From Mariannaea sp. PMI_226 (taxonomy: Eukaryota > Ascomycota > Sordariomycetes > Hypocreales > Nectriaceae), in assembly GCA_024336345.1 (NCBI GenBank), contig JANFOG010000006.1, positions 2,480,001 to 2,544,000 on the forward strand: a stretch of DNA of 64,000 nucleotides, in the 5' to 3' direction. Of the stretch, positions 55,952 to 64,000 are shown one piece after another. Position 1 is the first letter of the stretch. Every line of letters begins with the position of its first letter. The translations under genes and the position numbers were made by a program. The notes below the pieces were generated by a model. The model saw only the letters and a program-made list of their open reading frames with translations, was not told the DNA's origin and did not search any database.

Positions 55952-58074
55952 TTTGGACAAAATAAAGGTGATTAAATGAAGTGCTGCTCTACAATTGTAT
56001 TCTACAAAAGTGAGATAAAGAAAGTCATGCCGTTTCGTCTTATATCTTGTCGACTGGGCCAGAATGTCTTGAACCAGCATGTTTAATTTAACAGTCTTGC
56101 GGATCTGTGTTTAATAATAGGTCGATAGTCATCACATTGTTGGTACTTCAGAGCCCTATCAGCATATACTGGTCATCAACATACCGTGCCAGGAAAAAGT
56201 GCACAGCCCCCGTGTTAGATCGGTAAGTGCGAAACAGATAGGATGGCCCTATGTCAGACAGTTTGGACAGAAAGAGAAAAGCACCGTATTTTTGCTATGA
56301 ACCGACCTCGTCGCAATTTTCGGTTCCTTGGTCTAGCCGAAGTACCATGCTTCTTGCCGCTGGACTCACCACCTTAATAGCGCAATGGAAGAACTTTAGA
56401 GAGCCTTATTCCATGGCAATGCTGCCTCCAATAATAAGGTCACGTGTTGTCAATCAACTGAAAAATCGGGAAGAAATAGCTCTGCTATCTCTCAGTGCCA
56501 AGAGGAACTCACCAATGCGATCACCCTTCCAATGATGCGATAAAACTGACCACTAAGCCTCACAAAACACTAAAACCATCACAATAACAGTACAGTAAAG
56601 GAAGTTATGCCTCCTTTTTACATATACCAAATGATAAAAGATGGATCTAAATGCCCTATTGTTCCTTCCTAATAATAGTTTATGATATTAGAGATTAAGG
56701 ATTACATGACTGAAACACATAGCATAAAGAAGGGCAACGCTAGAATAACACTGAACAAGTCTAGCAATAGCGCTGAAGACACCATGAAAACATAGTTACC
56801 CTCCCTACGCAACGCGCTGACACGCTAAAAGTAGTGACTTCTGAACCTCCTTATAACCCCCAAATATCACAGCTATACTACGGTAAAGGGGGTTGCATCC
56901 CTTTCGAGTACACCCTTGAATGAGAAATCGACCTGGTTGCCCCATTGCTCGCTTGTCTCGCCGCGCTTTCTAGATGGCCCTTGATCCGCCGTTGGTGAGC
57001 CCAGTCCCCCCTTGAGGACGGTCTATTAGGGACATCCCATATTGAAGGCAGCCCATCAGGGACATCCCACCTCGGGGCCGGTTCCAATGGGCTGGCCTTA
57101 ATCTGTTGCGTACTATCTATTGCGCACAAATTCGTACCAGCATTCCTTGCTAAGAATGCTGCTCAACCTTCGGCGCTTTGTTCTGCCACCATGGACATCT
57201 TTCAGGCTCTTACTTGTCTAAACTTTGGCACTTGGTTATTGCGTTAACCATCCTCCGTAACCCCGGGTCAGCCTTACAGGCAATACGAACCTATTGATCG
57301 CATGAAATACACGCAAAGCCAAACGCTGAACCCGAAGGACCAAGAACAGCAACCCTAGTGATAGCATTAACGTAGCACCATCCCTATTACAAGCCAATAA
57401 ACACTGCCTATTTTACAGTATAACGTCCAGAAATCAAGAGACATTGTCCTCGCCAGCATGTTCCGAAACCGCAAAATCCTCGAGTATGATATCCTGGCAA
57501 TCCAACAGCCCTGGCGTAACCCGTTCCCCGACACAACTTACCACCAGCTCAAGATACACTTCCACCTGACATATTTGGCCGACGGCGGGACGAGGGTGTG
57601 CTTTTACTTTTGCGATTTCTAATCTTCCACCGGTAGATGCAGGACTGCTCGTGTGCTGTGCATTGCCCGCCAGGTTCCCTGCCATCACATCTGATGTTCC
57701 TGCCACAACATGCTTCAGAGGCGTTCGGTATGCGCAACCGGGAACTTTCTATTGTGCCATAGGATGCGTATACTGATGATGCCAGCAAGGCTCTGCAACC
57801 AGATGCAGCCTCAACAAAGAGGACAACCGTCTAAATCTAGGAGGCGGCCGTCCTACTAGGTAAGTTAGTCAACAGGTTGGTACTTATATTCTACTTTTAT
57901 ATTCTAGGCCATATTGGCAGTGCGCAATCATATTGCGATGCCTGGAGAAATAGGTGTGCCTTGTTACTCGTAGAAGAGGAAAGGGACCTTGAAATTACTC
58001 TCCGACTCACGAAAGGTCTTAGACTTGAATAGATCACAAAACTCGACGGGAATGAATTCTTTATAGTTCTAAAC
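55952..58074. other. Gene-poor gap, 2.1 kb, with a LINE relic
   Basis: Apart from the retroelement fragment at 57401-57622, I see no intact gene. A leftward frame at 56878-57129 has a short internal near-repeat (WDVPDG / WDVPNR), but no family. Confidence 0.45.
57401..57622 (+). mobile_element. Relic of a non-LTR (LINE, Tad1-like) retrotransposon, endonuclease start
   Basis: The rightward frame reads L-Q-Y-N-V-Q-K-S-R-D-I-V, then E-Y-D-I-L-A-I-Q-Q-P-W-R-N-P-F and T-R-V-C-F-Y, and ends at a TAA at 57620. This matches the N-terminal endonuclease (APE type) of fungal LINE ORF2, including the Asn and the catalytic Glu position (here Gln in AIQQPW, where AIQEPW is usual). Downstream the frame is broken and I see no reverse-transcriptase remains, so this is a short dead fragment. 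Confidence 0.75.
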
Positions 58075-58971
58075 CTACTTTTCTTGCCCAGGCGGCCACG
58101 AATGCTTACAATTGTAGCAGTAGTCGACGGTCACCTGACAACCATTATCTAGATATACTGATCCACATCCATCTTTTTTGCCCTCATGTTTATCGTGAAT
58201 TAGACTGACCGCCGCCTTGATCTGGTGTCCTTTCATACCTCTGGCATAAGCCACATCATCATTGCATTGCCATATAGATGCCATCCCAAAGCCAGCAGCA
58301 TTTTGAACAGTATAAGACGTATAATTGGTGTACCAGTAGTCATCCTCGTATTTTTGCGTCGCATCATGTGAATAAAGGTAGTCATAGGCCACGCAGCTTC
58401 CAGCACCCTTATGGTTTCCGTCCGTGTCCTTGGGATCTGGGGGACTTGGAATGAATAGAGCTTTTCCGGAGTCGAACTGATTTGTGAACTTCAAACCTCC
58501 TGGAAGATCTGAATTCATTGATTCAATACCGGCTTGATAAAATTGTCCCTGTCCTGGGCCATTAGACCAACCGATGTGATTTGGGTCATCTGAGCACTGG
58601 ATGATTTTCTCAAGAGCATCCCAGCAATCCTGCTTCTGGTTGTCTTCATTGGTTTCCCGGTAGACCATGGCTTGGTACCCATTCTGCAAGGGGACAGCAA
58701 TAGCGCATTTTCCATCCGAGGAAGCCGACTGAGCGAAAAAGCCCCAGGGAGGTGAGCCTAAGTCGCTGCAGCCACCATTGCACACAATGGCTCGCATATC
58801 CCAAAGTATATCTGTTACATGAGTTCTGCTATTATCCTTGTTGTTTGTGTAGTCTACCCCTAAATCGACAATTGATGGGAACTGTATGGGGAACTGTGGC
58901 TTGTCATTATTATGACAAGTCAGGCCTGCTGAGGAGGGAAAACGCCTCGTTCTCCTGAATCCCATCACCAA
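58075..58971 (-). CDS. Probable secreted cysteine-rich protein, 5' end unresolved
   Basis: The open frame gives about 290 residues with many Cys and aromatic residues (CNGGCSDLG, DCWDALEKIIQC, GWSNGPGQGQFYQAG, YLDNGCQVTVDYCYNCKHSW). The Cys-Trp-x-Ala...Ile-Ile...Cys...Gly-Trp-x-Asn-Gly...Phe-Tyr-x-Ala-Gly pattern recalls a domain seen in fungal secreted proteins, from memory only. The frame starts without a good ATG and lacks a signal peptide. A 3' splice site (CTCAGCAG, ending at 58926) precedes the conserved part, so one or more upstream exons are missing from my model, or the gene is 5'-truncated. Confidence 0.55.
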   Translation of the reverse strand: MVMGFRRTRRFPSSAGLTCHNNDKPQFPIQFPSIVDLGVDYTNNKDNSRTHVTDILWDMRAIVCNGGCSDLGSPPWGFFAQSASSDGKCAIAVPLQNGYQAMVYRETNEDNQKQDCWDALEKIIQCSDDPNHIGWSNGPGQGQFYQAGIESMNSDLPGGLKFTNQFDSGKALFIPSPPDPKDTDGNHKGAGSCVAYDYLYSHDATQKYEDDYWYTNYTSYTVQNAAGFGMASIWQCNDDVAYARGMKGHQIKAAVSLIHDKHEGKKDGCGSVYLDNGCQVTVDYCYNCKHSWPPGQEK

Positions 58972-59049
58972 CCTTGACAGACCAAAGGGGGTAGCTAGAG
59001 GCGTATTAATGATAGGTGTGTTCCTAGATTGCCATTCCAGCGGGCTGAA

Positions 59050-59205
59050 TATTCACCATCTACTCTATCGGTATGCTATACTATGTTCTGGGGTCTTCAA
59101 AAGAATGCGAATGTATCGTGAAGGATTTGGCATCCAGAGTCTAACGTATGACTGCAAGGGAGCATGCTCCTCGAACTCTTCTTCTGTCCAACCGTTCAAT
59201 TCCCA
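59050..59205 (-). pseudogene. Short decayed coding fragment
   Basis: The minus strand reads W-E-L-N-G-W-T-E-E-E-F-E-E-H-A-P-L, then S-Y-V-R-L-W-M-P and R-Y-I-R-I-L over about 48 codons between stops. It looks like real protein. Family not recognised. Confidence 0.35.
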
Positions 59206-59462
59206 TTATTTTTTCCCTCCAGCTTGTCCAAGCATTTCAACAGTTCTCGCTGGGGTCAAAGAGTTCTACATAAGGTTGATCGATATGGTCGCCGTTGCTG
59301 TGCATCAAAAGGCATTTCTAATTTTTACCCCTCGACGAGAGCCTGCACGAGAAGGACGGCGTTGTCATGGGGACCTCCAAAGCGCCTTCAGGCGTCCCCA
59401 TTTCCCAGTAATCTTAAAGATCTCCCACCGTCAGTCACTTAGTTTAATTACCAATCGTACAG

Positions 59463-59571
59463 ACTAAAACAAAGATGTCCAAACAGCGACGGTGATATTG
59501 TCAGTTCCTGGGTTGAGACCGGCATCTTGGGCCGCGTGGTTCTCCTTGACAGGAGACAAATAGGATTCGAG
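59463..59571 (+). pseudogene. Orphan exon-like fragment ending at a splice donor
   Basis: The rightward frame reads D-G-D-I-V-S-S-W-V-E-T-G-I-L-G-R-V-V-L-L-D-R-R and ends G-F-E followed directly by GTATGT, a good 5' splice site. No continuing exon is found to the right. Probably a gene remnant cut by repeats. Confidence 0.35.
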
Positions 59572-60037
59572 GTATGTAATCCAATTTCTTGCATTGTAAT
59601 TCATTAACTACGCACTAGTCTTTCAAAACACCATTACAAAGACACCTATTTTCATTCAGATTGACATAGTGCAGCGTTCAGAATCTACAAGCTGCTCGGC
59701 GGCCAAGTCCATGCATTGATAGATTTGCTTTGTAATAGTTCCAGCGCCGGCCCATGTCTTCTGCCAACTGTTGGTGGTAGACATAATCGGGACCGTGTAA
59801 ATCCTAATGACGCAATTGACGAGTACGGCATTTCCCGTGACGGCTGGTAAAGAGATGTTCCTATTAAGGACTTTTGTATTGACTTCGCTAGCGATCTACC
59901 AGAATCTGCTACACTATCCACAAGTCGGAGACGAGAGAAATACCGTAAGCGAGAGTATTTAAATTTTTGGCAACAAATATTTATTGTAAGACCTAAATGG
60001 CTACTTGAGCCAGGCTTTTGGGCCAGGCTATTCTGAT

Positions 60038-60052
60038 AGTGCGGACCGCACT
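60038..60052. repeat. Perfect 15-nt palindrome (7-bp arms)
   Basis: AGTGCGG-A-CCGCACT. It sits at the junction between gene-like and AT-rich DNA and could be the end of a DNA transposon or a protein-binding site. No matching second end was found. Confidence 0.5.
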
Positions 60053-61700
60053 TTGTGTGGTGGTTTGGCTCAACCCACAACCAGCTAAGCAAGAGTACAA
60101 TTTATGTATTGTGTTGGGGTCACGTGACCTTCCTGTTTAGGAAATTGGGTGGAGGATTTTGATTGGTCGGGACAGATACGTACTTCTGGAGGTGGACATA
60201 AAAACCCGGATGTCCGCATCTTTTGATAGACATGAACTTCAGTATCGTCAATTCACATTATTTTTGGGCCAATTGGGTTTAGTTCTTTTGTAAAGCATTT
60301 GATTAAATGCTTCTAATCATAATGTCTTTTTCAGATTTATGATATCTATTTTTGTTATTTATTTACGAATTTTCTAGCTATAAAGGCTTAAATACCTATC
60401 ATTCTTAGACCACAATAGCTCCGATTTTGGGCTGATTGTGTTATTTTATTATATTGTTTTCAGCCATTTCCTCACCCAAACAAATTGGAGGTTACAATAG
60501 GGAGGAAAAGGGTTATTATTATTAGAAGGAAGTCAATATCTTTAAATCAACCAATCGTCAAACGCCTAGCTTTTCACTCTTAAAGGCATCTTAATAAGAC
60601 TAACTGAAAGGAGACCATTTGATTAAACGGTTTCCCTTATGCACTTCTTAGCTATATCTACGAACCTAGAGATTGAGGACTTTGGGGCAAGAGCTTTGTG
60701 TGGGAAGGAGAGAAAGGATAAATCTTCAAGAACAATATCTTAACACCAGAGGTGCTATCACCAGACTGCCTAAACTTCTCTTTGGAATACCATACCCCGC
60801 GCTTCATAACGGCTTTTTACAGCAGACCAATTGATTAGATGGTCTATTAGCTTTCCCCAAATTCTCTAGACCAATTATAAATCTATAGTACTTATGTGGG
60901 GAAATGGTGGGAGAAAAAGCAAAGAGAAGATTGCTTATAAGTGAGGATTATAGGGATTTGAAATATATTATAAAAGTGGCTTTTAAATAGTATTAATAAG
61001 GACCCTTAAGCTTTATTTAATGGTGTACTTTTTAGTAAGGAGAATCCGCCCAATTTATTAATTCTTTTAGACTTTCTAGCAACTTTAAAGATTAATATTA
61101 TAAAGAGCTTTAGTAAATTAGCTATATAAGGAAAAGCAATACTGCTATATATATAGACAGCACGGACTGCTGGATTTATATATCTTATAGTGATTATAAA
61201 TAATGATGATTAATATAGGTTCCCTTTAGCTAGATATTAGTTAGCTAGCTGCTAATATATTATAATATAGAACTATATCTTCTACCCCTAGAACTCTTTC
61301 TTATAATAATATTCCTAATCTAAAGCCATTATTAAATAAAGCCTTAAAACTCTAATATAAAGTAAAATCAATTAATTAAATACTTATAATTAAAATTAAG
61401 CTAAATCTATTGCTCTTATTATTTATTATGGCTTTCTTTTGGATATTGACTAAAGATAGTATAATGATGGTATTTACTATTGGTCTTTTAGTATGGATAA
61501 AGTATAAAGACTTTTCTAGATTGCTTTAAGAGTTAAGAGAAAAGTAGATAATAATTTAAAGTATAAAGAAGTCTTGCCTATCATTTTTTAATAAGATTGC
61601 ATTACAATCTCCAAATACTAGCTAATTAATACCCCTATCTTTTGCTTATTTTAAGTCCTTTAGACCTTCTTTTAAATATTAACCATTTAATTAAATCATT

Positions 61701-62062
61701 ATGGATAATACCATTTAGTCTAAAATATCTAATTCTTCAGAGGGAAAGGATAAAGGAGACTCTTATAGAAAGGCAATTATACTTAAAGATCTATCTTTAA
61801 TCCTAAATAATATTATAAAGAAGAAAAGGACTAAATATCCCTCTTCTTCTATTAATCTCCTAAGCAAATTTAATAGTATTAATATTACCTACTTTCTTTA
61901 ATAATATAATCATTATATAAAAGAGAAAGGTCTTTTTAAGGAAAAATGCTATAAAGTCTTTAAAAATTATATTAAGATTGTCATTAGGGAGGAGATTAGA
62001 TGAATTACTAAAGGTCTTAATTGGAAGACTGTTTAAATAAGGCTAAAATAGACCTATATAAT
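61701..62062 (+). mobile_element. Decayed repeat with ORF-like remnant, cut by the LTR element
   Basis: An ATG at 61701 opens a frame reading S-S-E-G-K-D-K-G-D, then L-K-D-L-S-L-I-L-N-N-I-I-K-K-K and further protein-like text, interrupted by about seven stops. The DNA is extremely AT-rich. It ends exactly where the LTR begins. Looks like an old, RIP-mutated element of unknown family. Confidence 0.45.
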
Positions 62063-62463
62063 TGTCACGGCCTGATCACTTGCAGATCACGTGCCAGGGA
62101 CGCCCCACATTTTTCAACCAATCACCCATAGATCACTCAACTATTCCAGGAATCACGGGTGATCGCAACCAATCACCAATAATCTTAAATAATCACCTAC
62201 AATCCAGGCCACCAGGGCCGTGATCGCCTCAGATAGCACCTAGTATATAAACCACAGTCATTACCATTAGATAGTCTACTTAGCTACTCAGCTTTCAATA
62301 TAACTTGGTTACCACAATCTACTTGTGTATTACCAGACGTAACACCTAATGACACGCCTGTCAACGCCCACATCGACCATACTTAAAGTCTCCCTAATAC
62401 TTTCCGCCAATATAAACCTATTGCGATCTGGTTTATCCCTTGGGAACCGATCAGACCGTTACA
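62063..62463 (+). repeat. 5' LTR of a Ty3-type retrotransposon
   Basis: Begins TGTCACGG and ends CCGTTACA, near-perfect inverted ends with TG..CA termini, 401 bp. A TATA-like box (TATATAA) lies at about 62242. The 5-bp flank is ATAAT. An AATAAA at about 62525 is just outside, so the true LTR could end later (to about 62550). Confidence 0.65.
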
Positions 62464-64000
62464 CATTGAAAGCTCTTGTTCGGAAATATCACCATTACTT
62501 CAAGCACATTAAAACACTCCTATTCAATAAAGCACACATCACTTATTAAATAATACCAAATTATCAAAATAGCCCCTACCACTCCATCCAGCTCTACTAG
62601 CAGCAAGAAAGTTACCACTGCTAGGAAGGACAGCAATATTATAGACACTAACAGTAAGGACGAAGGAAAGAAGATCGCTCCTTCCTCTCATGAAGAAGAA
62701 ATCTTAAAACTCAATGCAAAGAACAATATATTGAAAAAACAAATCGATTCGCTCGGAATGCAAATAAATAATCTCATCAATGCAAGCCGAAGCAACGAAG
62801 CAAACCTAAACGAACGAATCAACCAACTCCTCACATAACTACAAGATATCAACACCAAAACTAACATCATTGGGGAAAAGACAACTAAAAATACCACAAT
62901 AATTACAAACAATATCAACACTATCATCTCCAACACTAGACAAGGAAAAGATCCAGGAGAAGTCCTCAAGCCTAATCTGCCTCCTATATACGACGGAGAT
63001 ACAGCTGACCTCTAGGGATTCCTCACCCAGCTCAAAGCATATTACATATACTTCCCATCCCAGTTTACCACAGATGAGGACAAAGTCTATCATGCAATAA
63101 TGTTCCTCAAGGGAAAAGCACTGCAATGATTCGAGCCTATTATAAGTAACTACATCAACAACAAACCAGACAGACAGGACCAAAACACCAAAAACATCTA
63201 CGAAAACTATAGAGTTTTTGAAGCAGAACTCAAAGGAGCCTTTGGAAATATGGATGAGAAGCGAACAGCAGAAATGGCCATCAACAAACTCAAACAACAA
63301 GGATCCACCTCAACCTACATCGCGGAACTCAGAAACCTAATGTCTCGACTCAATTGGGGCGAAGAAGCCTTCATGGCAGTCTATTACAAAGGACTCAAAG
63401 ACACAATCAAGGACGCCATAATAGAAAGAAACAAACCCACCACCTTCAACAAACTAGCACAACTAGCCATTGAAATCGACGACCGACAATTCGAAAGACG
63501 CACAAAAAAGGAACGAAGCGGAAAAGGGTCGTGGAAACAGAAGCACCACGGGACCTACAAGTACCCTTCAAATCAAGGAAAGAAGAGGAACACACAAACC
63601 TCATATAGCACAAAGTCAGGACCTATGGAACTCGGAGCAACCCAGAAGCGGGACATGTCCAAGGTTAAATGCTATAATTGCAGCAAACCTAACCATATGG
63701 CTTACAACTGCCCCAAACCCAAAAAGGAACCTTTCAAGAAGGTCCCAGAAGGTAAGAAACGCCTAAACGCAACTAACAAACAGGAAGACAAGCAAATGGC
63801 CATACAAACTCTCACAACCCTCACTAAAAGACCAATCGATTAACTAATACAAATCCATAATCGACTGAACGAACTAGAACATGCAATTCAACAAGAACAG
63901 GACGAAATCGCAAAGTATGGAGTCCTCACCGGACTAATTGCACAATATATAGCAAGAAAAGCCACACTTAAGAAACCACACTACCAGGACGACTGGGAAT
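62464..64000 (+). mobile_element. Ty3-type retrotransposon internal region, degenerate gag, runs off the window
   Basis: A Gag-like frame runs from about 62569 (ATA where an ATG would fit) to 63840, with three internal stops: TAA at 62836, TAG at 63013 and TGA at 63127. The best-preserved part (63250-63840) has the capsid-type helices and a zinc knuckle, C-x2-C-x4-H-x4-C (CYNCSKPNHMAYNC). A TAA at 63841 is followed by open frame to the edge, so pol should lie to the right. The copy cannot make intact Gag. Stops fit transition mutations. Confidence 0.8.

Larger units (their letters stand above)
58972..62062. other. Decayed, increasingly AT-rich region
   Basis: No intact gene. Holds short coding relics (listed separately) and, from about 60300, very AT-rich DNA with many TA steps, as left by RIP in old repeats. 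Confidence 0.55.

Noticed and set aside
59685..60092. 135-codon leftward frame
   Set aside because: Low-complexity reading through repeat-like DNA, no family and no gene context.
60112..60350. Second LTR (TGTTGGGGTCACGTGACC start with a TATA-like box)
   Set aside because: It starts with TG and looks promoter-like, but I could not find a matching CA end, target duplication or internal region.
1..64000. CRISPR arrays, bacterial operators, riboswitches or ribosome binding sites
   Set aside because: The window is eukaryotic (spliced fungal genes); no regular repeat-spacer pattern was seen.

Overview
The window looks like a chromosomal segment of a filamentous ascomycete (Pezizomycotina, probably Sordariomycetes). 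Genes carry short introns (48-93 nt) with GT..AG ends and CTAAC/CTGAC-like branch points. There are three Zn2Cys6 transcription factors, fungal permease families, secreted Cys-rich proteins and retroelement relics with transition-type stop codons that suggest RIP. The species cannot be fixed from sequence alone. All exon borders were derived by eye from splice consensus and frame continuity.

Layout. (1) 0.4-4.5 kb: a large gene of unknown function read right to left and split by one in-frame TAA, then a decayed fragment. (2) 5.3-9.2 kb: an agmatinase-type ureohydrolase with signal peptide and C-terminal KDEL, and a Zn2Cys6 regulator. (3) 10.2-17.1 kb: an SDR, an APC-family permease, an SDR fused to a polysaccharide-deacetylase/cyclic-imidase-like domain, and a DJ-1/PfpI protein. 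(4) 18.6-23.7 kb: a glycan or glycolipid trio, with a SUR1-type glycosyltransferase, a PIG-L de-N-acetylase and an OCH1-type glycosyltransferase. (5) 24.5-32.2 kb: a DAL81/TamA-like regulator, an NCS1 permease, and an isochorismatase-like hydrolase fused to an allophanate-hydrolase-type amidase. The last two are divergent across a promoter rich in GATA sites. (6) 33.9-36.5 kb: a secreted Cys-rich protein and a trypsin-fold protease. (7) 39.4-53.4 kb: a cupin, a Dal5-type MFS transporter, an FAD monooxygenase, a hydantoinase/oxoprolinase-DUF917 fusion, two SDRs and a Zn2Cys6 regulator. (8) 53.4-64 kb: gene-poor DNA with two secreted-protein genes, a LINE endonuclease relic, AT-rich decayed repeats and the 5' end of a Ty3-type LTR element that runs off the right edge.

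Blocks 3, 5 and 7 together look like dispensable nitrogen and heterocycle catabolism: three kinds of small-molecule permease, amide/imide/lactam-opening hydrolases (two of them unusual fusions), NAD(P) and FAD redox enzymes and dedicated regulators. In block 7 a short motif (CGGAGAW) recurs upstream of the cupin, the MFS/monooxygenase pair, the hydantoinase, the regulator and the terminal SDR. It is a plausible operator for the cluster's own Zn2Cys6 protein. Block 5 carries a dense GATA promoter, as expected for nitrogen-repressed genes. The substrates are not established by sequence.
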